The notes under the pieces are model-generated. The model saw nothing but the letters and a program-made list of their open reading frames with translations. It was not told the origin of the DNA and did no database searches. A stretch of 64,000 nucleotides of DNA from Ferruginibacter sp. (GTDB taxonomy: Bacteria; Bacteroidota; Bacteroidia; Chitinophagales; Chitinophagaceae). Position 1 is the stretch's first letter. Each line of letters opens with the position of its first letter. Positions 43,017-51,932 of this stretch are shown one piece after another. The position numbers were made by a program, and so were the translations under genes. The stretch lies in the NCBI GenBank assembly GCA_025963635.1, contig JAOQAK010000035.1:1-64000 (forward strand), read 5' to 3'.

Positions 43017-44510
43017 ATGGCAACAATAAACAACTCCCCTGCTAAAGGCAAATCAAACAAATTTTACGGTGAAGGCTTAACATTTGACGATGTATTACTA
43101 ATGCCTGCCTACTCGCAGGTTTTACCACGCGAAGTAGATATCAGCACCAAACTTACTAAAACGATCACTTTGCATGTGCCCCTGCTGAGTGCCGCAATGG
43201 ACACTGTTACTGAGGCATCTTTGGCCATTGCCCTCGCAAGAGAAGGCGGATTGGGCATTTTACATAAGAACATGAGCATTGAACGCCAATCTGACCAGGT
43301 TAAAAAAGTGAAACGTAGCGAAAACGGGCTCATCCTTGATCCCTTAACACTTCACCCCGATGCCACTATTGGCGAAGCCATTCGCCTGATGCGGGAGAAC
43401 AAGATCGGCGGAATTCCGATAGTAGATAGCTCCAATAAACTGGTAGGCATTTTAACCAACAGGGATATCCGGCTGGAAACCAACTTTAAAGAAAAAGTAA
43501 GCACGGTGATGACAAAAGACAACCTCATCACCGCACCGGAAGGTACCGACCTAAAAAAGGCCGAACTCATCTTCAAAAAAAATAAAATAGAAAAATTGCC
43601 GGTGGTAAATAAGGCTGGTAAATTAATCGGGTTGGTTACTTTCAGTGATATCTTAAAACTAAAATCTCATCCGCACGCTATTAAAGATTCATTCGGCCGT
43701 TTGCTGGTGGGCGCTGGCGTAGGTATTACAATCGATACTTTGGATCGGGTGGCAGCATTGTTCCAGGCGGGCGTAGATGTAATATGCCTCGATAGCGCTC
43801 ATGGTCATACCAAGGGAGTAATGGATATGTTAAAAAGCATTAAAAAAACTTTCAAAGGACTGCAGGTAATCGCAGGAAATGTCGGTACTGCAGCGGGAGC
43901 GCTCGCCCTTGCCAATGCCGGTGCCGATGCCGTAAAAGTTGGTATTGGTCCCGGATCAATATGCACCACAAGGATCGTTGCAGGAACAGGTGTTCCACAG
44001 ATCACCGCGGTAATGGAAGCAGCCGCAGCGCTTAAAAATAAAAATGTAGGGATCATAAGCGATGGCGGTATCCGCTATACCGGCGATCTTGTTAAAGCGC
44101 TCGCAGCAGGCGCAAGTTGTGTAATGATGGGCAATGTGTTTGCAGGCACGGAAGAAAGTCCGGGTGAAACCATCATTTACGAAGGCAGGCGCTTTAAACA
44201 ATACCGCGGCATGGGTTCGTTAGGCGCCATGGCCCAAGGTAGCAGCGATCGCTACTTTCAGGATGTGGAAGATGATATAAAGAAATTTGTGCCCGAAGGC
44301 ATTGAAGGAAGGGTTGCTTTTAAAGGGCCCTTAAAAGAAGTAGTGTATCAATATACCGGTGGGTTAAGAGCGGGTATGGGTTACTGTGGTGCCGCCGATA
44401 TCAAAGCGTTGCAACAGGCAACTTTTGTAAAGATTTCCAATGCGGGTATCAAAGAAAGTCATGCGCATGATATCGCTATTACCAAGGAGGCGCCAAATTA
44501 TAGCAGGTAA
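43017..44510 (+). CDS. guaB: Inosine-5'-monophosphate dehydrogenase
   Basis: This 497-residue IMPDH catalyses the NAD-dependent first step of GMP synthesis. The (beta/alpha)8 barrel is interrupted by two CBS domains at about residues 105-220 ([51 protein letters not shown]). The catalytic loop [15 protein letters not shown] carries the active-site Cys. The phosphate and flap motifs ([28 protein letters not shown]) are intact. ATG 43017 gives the usual N-terminus; a TTG 14 codons upstream lies before the promoter box and is rejected. Confidence 0.96.
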   Translation: MATINNSPAKGKSNKFYGEGLTFDDVLLMPAYSQVLPREVDISTKLTKTITLHVPLLSAAMDTVTEASLAIALAREGGLGILHKNMSIERQSDQVKKVKRSENGLILDPLTLHPDATIGEAIRLMRENKIGGIPIVDSSNKLVGILTNRDIRLETNFKEKVSTVMTKDNLITAPEGTDLKKAELIFKKNKIEKLPVVNKAGKLIGLVTFSDILKLKSHPHAIKDSFGRLLVGAGVGITIDTLDRVAALFQAGVDVICLDSAHGHTKGVMDMLKSIKKTFKGLQVIAGNVGTAAGALALANAGADAVKVGIGPGSICTTRIVAGTGVPQITAVMEAAAALKNKNVGIISDGGIRYTGDLVKALAAGASCVMMGNVFAGTEESPGETIIYEGRRFKQYRGMGSLGAMAQGSSDRYFQDVEDDIKKFVPEGIEGRVAFKGPLKEVVYQYTGGLRAGMGYCGAADIKALQQATFVKISNAGIKESHAHDIAITKEAPNYSR

Positions 44511-44515
44511 ATTTT

Positions 44516-44567
44516 ACAATGCAAAGAGGTTACACCTTTTGAAAAAGGTGTAACCTCTTTGCATTGT
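44516..44567. terminator. 25-bp perfect inverted repeat after guaB
   Basis: ACAATGCAAAGAGG...CTTTT and its exact reverse complement form 25-bp arms with a 2-nt spacer (GA). It begins 6 bp after the guaB stop. It would make a very stable hairpin and can end guaB transcription, although no T-run follows. The arm length is unusual for a terminator, so it may be an inserted palindromic element. Confidence 0.65.
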
Positions 44568-44626
44568 TGACTATAGCTTTTAATCGATTTCGTGTACATT
44601 CGTGCATTCGTGGCAAAAAACACATC

Positions 44627-45865
44627 ATGAAAAAAAAGCTTCATCCGGCATTTTCAATTTTCACATTTTCCCGTTTTCACATTTTCACATTTAAAATTTT
44701 ATCGCGACTTCTTTTTATTAGCATACTTGCACATCAGCACATCAACACATTTGCCCAGGACTCATCCCATATCAGGATCTCCCTGCTCACCTGTACTCCC
44801 GGCGAAGAACTGTATTCCACTTTTGGCCATACGGCAATCAGGGTAACGGATAGCAACAGCGTTACCGACAATGTTTTTAACTACGGTACTTTTAATTTTG
44901 ATGCTCCCGGCTTTTACACAAAGTTTATCCGGGGTAAATTACTATATTATCTATCCGTTGAAAATTTCCGGGAGTTTGCATACGATTACCAGGCAGAGCG
45001 CCGCGGTATCACGGAGCAGGTGCTCAATATGAGTGCTGATGAAAAGATCACCATGATGGAAGCGCTCTATGAAAATTCTAAAGAGGAAAACAGGTATTAT
45101 CAATATGATTTTTTTCTGGACAATTGTACCACCCGGCCCCGGGATATGATTGTAAAATATAAAAAAGACCACCCTGCTTTTAAATGGGTAATGCCGAAAG
45201 GTACAAGGTTCAGGCAAGCCATTCACCTTTATCTTGATAAAAATGAAAAAGACTGGAGTAAGTTGGGCATCGATCTTTTACTGGGCGCACCCACAGATGC
45301 TGTAATGACCATTGGCCAATCACAGTTTCTGCCAGATAACCTGATGAAATCATTGGACAGCAGCAATAATAACCACCGGCTGGTTGTGTCTACTGGCAGT
45401 TTGTATCCATTTCAACCAGCAATAAATAAAGGATCCATACTGACGCCGATGTTTGTTTTTTCCCTGCTGTTTGTTATAATTGTATCCTTAAGTTTTTTAA
45501 CCAATAAAGGGGCGAAGATATTTTTACAGGGCTTTGATGGCCTCTTCTTTTTTTTGGTCGGCGCCCTCGGCATTATGTTGATATTTATGTGGATAGCAAC
45601 AGATCATTCCATGACCAAAGACAATTATAATTTATTGTGGGCCTGGCCTTTTAATATCATCATTGCCTTTTTTGTAAACAGTAAAGCAAAATGGGTAAAG
45701 TTATATTTTGGCATTAGCATGGTTGCTTTACTGATCGTTTTACTAAGCTGGTTTTTTCTGCCGCAACAAATGAACAATGCCTTGATTCCTTTGGTGTTGT
45801 TACTAGCTTTTAGAAGTTCCCTGAAATATTTTACACCGTCTTTTTCATTGGCTGCTTACAAATAA
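44627..45865 (+). CDS. DUF4105 domain-containing membrane protein
   Basis: This 412-residue protein has an unusual N-terminal export segment (about residues 1-45, AFSIFTFSRFHIFTFKILSRLLFISILAHQHINTFAQ). The DUF4105 domain covers about 45-250: ISLLTCTPGEELYSTFGHTAIRV with the conserved His, FNYGTFNF and FFLDNCTTRPRDM. About five membrane helices follow. The domain looks like a papain/NlpC-type fold with the Cys of DNCTTR and the His of GHTAIR as candidate catalytic residues; the role is not established. The DNA encoding the first 45 residues is made of low-complexity phrases (ttttcacattttc, cacatcagcacatcaacacat) like intergenic repeats. ATG 44627 is chosen; upstream NTG starts would run through the guaB hairpin. 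Confidence 0.85.
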   Translation: MKKKLHPAFSIFTFSRFHIFTFKILSRLLFISILAHQHINTFAQDSSHIRISLLTCTPGEELYSTFGHTAIRVTDSNSVTDNVFNYGTFNFDAPGFYTKFIRGKLLYYLSVENFREFAYDYQAERRGITEQVLNMSADEKITMMEALYENSKEENRYYQYDFFLDNCTTRPRDMIVKYKKDHPAFKWVMPKGTRFRQAIHLYLDKNEKDWSKLGIDLLLGAPTDAVMTIGQSQFLPDNLMKSLDSSNNNHRLVVSTGSLYPFQPAINKGSILTPMFVFSLLFVIIVSLSFLTNKGAKIFLQGFDGLFFFLVGALGIMLIFMWIATDHSMTKDNYNLLWAWPFNIIIAFFVNSKAKWVKLYFGISMVALLIVLLSWFFLPQQMNNALIPLVLLLAFRSSLKYFTPSFSLAAYK

Positions 45866-46136
45866 TTCAGCATTGTGCCACGTTTTCCTTTTTACACCAT
45901 CTCCTCGCAATTATAGCAATTGAAGTTTATCTGATCAGGTAACATGGTGTATAGGCTGGGAGAGCGCTTCTACAAAGGTTTTGCAATTCTTGTTACTGAT
46001 TGTATAAATCGGCACCTATTTTCTTCTTTCAAAAACGATCGAGCTGTAAGCATGCTCAATCTCAACGCTATTAATATAATTGCTGTAAATTCGTGAACAG
46101 GCATTCTTTGTTTGTTTCAATTTTGAATACTTACCA

Positions 46137-46940
46137 ATGGAAAAAACAATCACATATAAAAACTCATCTATCTTTTATCGTATTATTGGGGAAGGAAAGA
46201 CCGTTGTGTTGATACATGGATTTCCGCTCACCGGTGATATATGGAAAGAGCAGGCAGATATTTTGAAAGCTCATTTCAAGTTGATCATCCCCGACTTGCC
46301 GGGTTGCGGCAACTCTGAACCGGTACCAAATATCACCATAGAAATCCTTGCAGAAATAATAAAAGATATCGTAGACAGTGAACATCCGCCAGCTACTTCG
46401 CAACAAAAAGTAACCGTCATCGGCCATAGCCTCGGTGGTTATATTGCATTGGCCTTTGCGGAAAAATACCCGCAATATCTGGATGCCTTTGGTCTTTTTC
46501 ACTCTACCGCATTTGCGGATAGTGAAGAAAAAAAACAAGGACGTGAAAAGGCAATCGCGTTGATCAAAGAAAAAGGCAGCGACGCTTTTGCCAGCGCGAA
46601 TATTCCCGGGCTGTTTACCAAAACTTTTGCTGAACAGCATCCCGCATTAGTAAACGAACTTATAGAAACGGGAAAAATGTTCAATGCCGACACGCTTATC
46701 CAGTACCAGGAAGCGATGAAGGTGCGCCCCGACAGGACAGCTGTGCTAAAAAACTTTTTAAATCCCATTCTCTTTCTCATTGGTGAACATGATAATGGAA
46801 TTCCGTTACAAAGCAGCCTTCAGCAATCTTATCTTCCGGCGCAATCGCATGTGCATATCCTAAAAAATTCGGCACATATGGGCATGTTTGAAGAGACTGA
46901 ACTGGCAAACCAATACCTGTTACGGTTTCTAAACCGTTGA
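46137..46940 (+). CDS. Alpha/beta hydrolase
   Basis: This 267-residue cytoplasmic alpha/beta-hydrolase has the oxyanion motif VLIHGFPLTGDIW, nucleophile Ser in VIGHSLGGYIALAFAEKYP, acid Asp in LIGEHDNGIP and a general-base His in KNSAHMGMFEE. The fold matches haloperoxidase/esterase-type family members; the substrate is unknown. It is a single gene with 270-bp and 264-bp flanking gaps. Confidence 0.88.
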   Translation: MEKTITYKNSSIFYRIIGEGKTVVLIHGFPLTGDIWKEQADILKAHFKLIIPDLPGCGNSEPVPNITIEILAEIIKDIVDSEHPPATSQQKVTVIGHSLGGYIALAFAEKYPQYLDAFGLFHSTAFADSEEKKQGREKAIALIKEKGSDAFASANIPGLFTKTFAEQHPALVNELIETGKMFNADTLIQYQEAMKVRPDRTAVLKNFLNPILFLIGEHDNGIPLQSSLQQSYLPAQSHVHILKNSAHMGMFEETELANQYLLRFLNR

Positions 46941-47204
46941 TTTCCTCGCTGCATTTTTTTGAATCAGCGCGGCAGAAATTCCCGGCAATATACATTTCAA
47001 ATAAGTGATCCCTGGTTAAGACAGGCGTATCATTTCAACAAACTATTTTGCCATACCCTAAAAATCAATTTCCCTGATTGCTTTTTTGCAATCCTGTCAA
47101 CTACCTAAGCGGTAATTGATTCATATAGATACTGTTAAACTAACTCTCAGCGCAAGTGGTAGACAGCGTTTTTACTTATATTTAGGTCTACTCTTTTTTA
47201 CGTG

Positions 47205-49859
47205 ATGAAAAAACTCCTGTTTACAATATTTTTTTCCGCCTCTTTCTTTTGTGCTTTCTCGGCGCATATTTCAGGGGGTGAAATGTATTACAGGTATATA
47301 GGCCCCGGCAGCCTTCCAAATACTTTAAAATACGAAATTACTTTACGCTTGTTCAGAGATTGCAGTGCCGGTGGTGCCAACGTAGCCGCGATGCCAACCG
47401 AAGTTTATATCTCTGTTTTTGACAATCTTGGGGATAAGAGATTAACCGATAATCTTGTAAACAGGGATCTAACAATGGACCAGCACTTGCAAAAGATGGA
47501 TTTCTCCTGTATCCAGTTTGCGCCTGAGGTTTGCTATGATGTGGGCTATTTTCATTTCCAGGTTGATCTTGCTAAAAACGCAGCAGGCTATACCGCCGCC
47601 TTTCAAACCTGTTGCCGGGTGGGTGGCATCAATAATATTCAATACAATTTTGGATCTACTAATGGTGCGCCGGGTGTTACCATGTCGTGCAAAATTTCCG
47701 GAACCGACTTATTGGGCCAGTCGGGCGTTAACTCGAGCCCGGTTTTCCGCCTGAAAGACACAGCATTGGTTTGCTCGGATAATTTTTTTAGTCTTGACTT
47801 TGGCGCCGTTGACCCCGACAATGATTCGTTAAGTTTCAGTTTGTGCTCAGCATATGGGTGTATCGGATCAATTCTGAGTGCTACTACCACTCCTTCGGGC
47901 CCGCCCTCCGGTACTACCTTTCCGTTGCTGACGTATACTGCCGGTTTCACTGGTAGTTCCCCTCTTGGAAATGGGATTACCATCAATCCTGTTAATGGCA
48001 TTATATCCGGCAACGCCCCCGCAACTTCAGGCAGGTATGTAATCAATGTTTGTATCGATGAATGGAGAAACGGGGCAATCATTGGCTCACACCGAAAAGA
48101 TTTTATCCTTAAAACAGCTGACTGTAACCGAACCACAGCACAACTTAATCCACAGTATCTATCCTGTGATGGATTTACCTTGTCATTCTCCAATAATGCC
48201 ACACTTATTTCAGGAACACAATATGAGTGGAGCTTTGGCGATCCCGCAAGTACAATAGATAACAATTCTTCTGTTGCTACACCAACGCATACTTATACTG
48301 ATACAGGCGTGTATACTTTGAAGCTGAAAGTTTCTTTAAATGGTCAGTGTGCGGACAGTTCCTCTTCCAAAGTAAAAGTGTACCCGGGCTTTTTTCCGGG
48401 CTTCCGGTTTGCGGCACCTCTTTGTAAAGGAGTGCCCGTACAATTTACAGACACCACCGCCACTAAATATGGTGTACCAACAGGCTGGAGATGGATGTTC
48501 GGTGACGGAGCAACCCTGGCCGATTCCAGTTTGGCAAAAAATCCCACCTATATTTATCCTGATACCGGAAGCTATCAGGTGCAGCTGATCGTTGGAAGCA
48601 CATTAGGTTGTGTTGACACTGTTACAAATTTTGTTAAGATCAATGACCGGCCCCTGATCAATCTACGTCCCCATGATACGTTGATCTGCTTTATAGATAC
48701 CCTCCAACTCATCACCAACAACACGGGCAATTTTTTATGGAGCCCGAATTACAACATTAGTAGCCTTACAGCGCCAAGTCCATTGGTTAGTCCGGACAGA
48801 TCTACTACCTACTTTGTAACGTTGACGGATGCCTTTGGGTGCGCCAGCAAAGACTCAGTTTTTGTAGATGTAAAAACCGCGGTAGTGATCAATGCAGGAA
48901 ATGATACCACTATCTGCCGAACCGATGGGATGACACTTAATACCACAAGCAATGCATTGCACTATACCTGGACTCCTTCTACTTATCTTAACAGCGATAC
49001 TGCCAAAAGGCCTTTCGCCAATCCCCTGGTAGCGTCGACAACGTATAAGGTAGTTGCCAATATCGGTAAATGCAGGGACTCATCCAAGGTAACTATTAAA
49101 ACTTTGCCTTATCCGGTAGCGAATGCAGGAAGGGACACTTCAGTTTGCTCAGGCCTGTCGGCAGTGTTACTGGCAACAGGCGGAACTTCGTACCAATGGT
49201 CGCCGGCTACTTTTTTATCCGCTCCCAATATTGCCAACCCAATGGTTATTAAACCAACCGTTACAACGCAGTATATTGTTGCGGTCACAAGTTTAGCGGG
49301 TTGCCCTAAACCCGCTTTCGACACCGTCATCGTAAAAGTAGACCCGCCGGTACTGGCTAATGCCGGACCTTCGGATACAACGGTAGTTTTAGGTGAACCC
49401 TTATTTTTAAATGGAACCGGGGGAGCTGGATATCTGTGGAAACCTTCCACCTGGCTGAATAATCCAACAATTTCAAATCCTGTTGCTAACCCTGCGGAAA
49501 ATATCACCTACCAGTTAACTGTAACCAGTGCCCTGGGTTGCCAGGCTATGGATAGTATCCGTATAAAACTTTATAAAGTAGCTCCCAGTTTTTATGTACC
49601 TACCGGTTTTTCGCCTAATGGTGATGGTAAAAACGATTTTCTGAAACCCATTTTATTAGGAATGCGGTCACTTGAGTATTTCAGAATTTTTGATCGCTGG
49701 GGAAGGGTGGTATTTTATACAAATCAAAAAGGACAGGGCTGGGATGGTAGTTACAAGGGCAGCCCGCAGGATCCGGGAACATATGTATGGATGGCTTCCG
49801 GGGCCACCTTTACCGGGGAGATGATTGTCCGTAAAGGCTATGCAGTGCTGATCAGGTAA
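47205..49859 (+). CDS. Gliding motility-associated (type B) CTD cargo with PKD domains
   Basis: This 884-residue secreted protein has a signal peptide (KKLLFTIFFSASFFCAFSAHISGG) and an N-terminal Cys-rich domain typical of large Bacteroidota surface proteins (LRLFRDCSAGG, VNVCIDEWRNG). Two PKD domains follow (YEWSFGDPAS...HTYTDTGVYTLKLKV and WRWMFGDGAT...TYIYPDTGSYQVQLIV). Four repeats of about 85 residues share NAGxDTTxC...YxWxPSTYL...TTYxVxxxxxxGC. The C-terminal CHU_C domain (VPTGFSPNGDGKNDFLKP, FRIFDRWGRVVFYT, GTYVWMASG) ends the chain. CHU_C is the type B T9SS signal. ATG 47205 is preferred over the adjoining GTG at 47202. Confidence 0.92.
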   Translation: MKKLLFTIFFSASFFCAFSAHISGGEMYYRYIGPGSLPNTLKYEITLRLFRDCSAGGANVAAMPTEVYISVFDNLGDKRLTDNLVNRDLTMDQHLQKMDFSCIQFAPEVCYDVGYFHFQVDLAKNAAGYTAAFQTCCRVGGINNIQYNFGSTNGAPGVTMSCKISGTDLLGQSGVNSSPVFRLKDTALVCSDNFFSLDFGAVDPDNDSLSFSLCSAYGCIGSILSATTTPSGPPSGTTFPLLTYTAGFTGSSPLGNGITINPVNGIISGNAPATSGRYVINVCIDEWRNGAIIGSHRKDFILKTADCNRTTAQLNPQYLSCDGFTLSFSNNATLISGTQYEWSFGDPASTIDNNSSVATPTHTYTDTGVYTLKLKVSLNGQCADSSSSKVKVYPGFFPGFRFAAPLCKGVPVQFTDTTATKYGVPTGWRWMFGDGATLADSSLAKNPTYIYPDTGSYQVQLIVGSTLGCVDTVTNFVKINDRPLINLRPHDTLICFIDTLQLITNNTGNFLWSPNYNISSLTAPSPLVSPDRSTTYFVTLTDAFGCASKDSVFVDVKTAVVINAGNDTTICRTDGMTLNTTSNALHYTWTPSTYLNSDTAKRPFANPLVASTTYKVVANIGKCRDSSKVTIKTLPYPVANAGRDTSVCSGLSAVLLATGGTSYQWSPATFLSAPNIANPMVIKPTVTTQYIVAVTSLAGCPKPAFDTVIVKVDPPVLANAGPSDTTVVLGEPLFLNGTGGAGYLWKPSTWLNNPTISNPVANPAENITYQLTVTSALGCQAMDSIRIKLYKVAPSFYVPTGFSPNGDGKNDFLKPILLGMRSLEYFRIFDRWGRVVFYTNQKGQGWDGSYKGSPQDPGTYVWMASGATFTGEMIVRKGYAVLIR

Positions 49860-50061
49860 TTGTTGGATGATCCTTTGTTGCCTTATCAACCCGCTGTTAC
49901 ACCGATGCAAAACAAGCTGCACGGCCGGATCACCGGAACCAGATAGTAACCACGGTTATGCCCGGATTGCATCTAATTGAAAACAGAAGCGCAAATTTTG
50001 ATTTCGCAATTTCCCCCTTCAAATGTCATGATCACCCCTCTTTAGGTATTGTCTTAATAAA

Positions 50062-50069
50062 TATTTTTG
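50062..50069 (+). promoter_or_regulatory. Predicted -7 box for the lipoprotein hydrolase
   Basis: TATTTTTG fits TAnnTTTG, 13 bp before the ATG at 50083. Confidence 0.45.
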
Positions 50070-50082
50070 TATAAAATACAAC

Positions 50083-50964
50083 ATGGCTCCAAGATCTATA
50101 ACGATTATGCTTGCAATAATCATAACAACAGGTTGTAATAATTTAAAAAATAATAATATGGCTGCTGAAACAAAAGACGAAGCAATTGACCCAGGTAGCA
50201 CCAGTGGTTACGCCCCTGTGAACGGTATCAAAATGTATTATGAAATCCATGGCGACGGAGCGCCGCTTGTTCTTATTCATGGTGGTGGTTCTACTATCAA
50301 CACCAGCTTTGGTCGCATCCTCCCAATGTTTGCCCAACGATATAAAGTGATTGCTGTTGAGTTGCAGGCACATGGCCATACGAGTGATAGGGAAAAACCG
50401 GTAAGCTTTGAACAGGATGCCGAGGACGTAGCAGGTTTGCTGGATTACCTAAAAATAAGTAAATCACATTTTTTAGGATTTAGCAATGGCGGCAGTACAG
50501 CAATGCAAATTGCCATCAGGCATCCGGAGATCGTAAATAAATTGATAATTATTTCAGCCGTTTCTAAAAGGGATGGTTTGATACCAGGCTTTTTTGAAGG
50601 TATGAAAAATGCCACTCTTGATAATATGCCTGCACCTTTAAAAACAGCCTATTTACAAATCACAAACGATAAAGATGGTTTACAGAAAATGCATGATAAA
50701 GACAGGATGAGAATGTTACAATTTGAAGACTGGAATGATGGAGACTTATTTTCTATTAAAGCTCCTGCCCTGCTTATTGCCGCTGATAAAGATGTTGTAA
50801 CACCACAGCATACCATGGAAATGGCACAAAAAATACCCAATGCATCATTGATGATCTTACCGGGCATTCATGGTGCTTGTATTGGGGAGATATGCACGGC
50901 AACACCCGGCAGCAAAATGCCTGAGCTAACCGTTGGAATAATAGAAGAATTTCTTGCTAAATAA
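50083..50964 (+). CDS. Predicted lipoprotein alpha/beta hydrolase
   Basis: This 293-residue alpha/beta-hydrolase has an N-terminal lipoprotein signal (MAPRSITIMLAIIITTGC, lipid-acceptor Cys18). A hydrolase domain follows with oxyanion VLIHGGGSTI, nucleophile Ser in LGFSNGGSTAMQIAIRHPE, acid Asp in IAADKDVVTP and His in LPGIHGACIG. A periplasmic or outer-membrane location is inferred from the lipobox. Substrate unknown. The SDR gene follows in the same direction after 175 bp but has its own promoter box. Confidence 0.85.
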   Translation: MAPRSITIMLAIIITTGCNNLKNNNMAAETKDEAIDPGSTSGYAPVNGIKMYYEIHGDGAPLVLIHGGGSTINTSFGRILPMFAQRYKVIAVELQAHGHTSDREKPVSFEQDAEDVAGLLDYLKISKSHFLGFSNGGSTAMQIAIRHPEIVNKLIIISAVSKRDGLIPGFFEGMKNATLDNMPAPLKTAYLQITNDKDGLQKMHDKDRMRMLQFEDWNDGDLFSIKAPALLIAADKDVVTPQHTMEMAQKIPNASLMILPGIHGACIGEICTATPGSKMPELTVGIIEEFLAK

Positions 50965-51127
50965 GAGATAAAGCTTTCGCTCGGAATATTGCATCAAAGC
51001 TTCGCTGCATCATTTATAGCAAACCGAGGGCAGTTAACCTGCATCGATTCTATTTTCAGCTAAGATTCGTAAAGCCTCTTTTCCTTTCCTCTTAAACAAT
51101 GCGTAAAATAGTTTAGCCGATCTGCGT

Positions 51128-51135
51128 TATTTTTG
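51128..51135 (+). promoter_or_regulatory. Predicted -7 box for the SDR gene
   Basis: TATTTTTG fits TAnnTTTG and lies 4 bp before the ATG at 51140; a leaderless transcript is expected. Confidence 0.5.
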
Positions 51136-51139
51136 ATGC

Positions 51140-51898
51140 ATGAATAAAATTGTATTGATTACAGGTGCCACTTCCGGAATCGGTGAAGCCTGTGCTAAAA
51201 AATTTGCAGCTGCCGGATATCACCTAATCATTACCGGAAGAAGAGCCGACAGGCTCGAAAAGTTAAAAATGAATCTGGAAAATGAATTTGCCATTGAAGT
51301 ACGCTCGTTGGTTTTTGATGTGCAGGACAGGAATGCCGTGGGAAATACTTTTAGCAAGTTGCCTGTTGAATGGCAATCCATTGATATTTTGATCAATAAT
51401 GCAGGATTAGCTTCGGGCAAAGATTCTTTTGAAGATGCGAACATGGATGATTGGGAAACCATGCTTAATACCAATGTGCACGGATTATTGTATGTTTCCA
51501 AAGCCATTGTTCCATTTATGATCGCAAGAAAAAAAGGTCACATTATTAATATGGGTTCCGTAGCCGGGAAAGATGTTTATGAAAATGGCAATGTGTATTG
51601 TGCCAGCAAATTTGCGGTAGATGCCATCAACCGTGCAATGCGGATCGACCTGCTGAAACATGGTATAAAGGTAACCGGCATACATCCCGGCGCAGTTGAA
51701 ACAGAATTTGCGCTGGTTCGTTTTAAAGGAGACGAAAAAAAGGCAGCAGCCACTTACAACGGATTTACTCCCCTTTCCGGCAATGATATCGCAGATACAA
51801 TTTTTTATTGCACACAACTGCCTGATCATGTTTGCATCAACGATCTTGTGATCACCTGTACGCAACAGGCTGATGCGTTTTACTTTAATAAGCAATAA
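51140..51898 (+). CDS. SDR family NAD(P)-dependent oxidoreductase (YdfG-like)
   Basis: This 252-residue short-chain dehydrogenase has cofactor motif TGATSGIGEAC, structural NNAG (ILINNAGLASGKD), catalytic Ser (MGSVAGKD), and YxxxK (YCASKFA). The TGRRADRL basic residues after strand 2 favour NADP. The overall pattern is that of YdfG-type serine/3-hydroxy-acid dehydrogenases. It is convergent with sprA; the stops are 34 bp apart. Confidence 0.9.
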   Translation: MNKIVLITGATSGIGEACAKKFAAAGYHLIITGRRADRLEKLKMNLENEFAIEVRSLVFDVQDRNAVGNTFSKLPVEWQSIDILINNAGLASGKDSFEDANMDDWETMLNTNVHGLLYVSKAIVPFMIARKKGHIINMGSVAGKDVYENGNVYCASKFAVDAINRAMRIDLLKHGIKVTGIHPGAVETEFALVRFKGDEKKAAATYNGFTPLSGNDIADTIFYCTQLPDHVCINDLVITCTQQADAFYFNKQ

Positions 51899-51932
51899 GA
51901 TTTCTTTTCCCTTCGTTGAATAAACTACTGCG

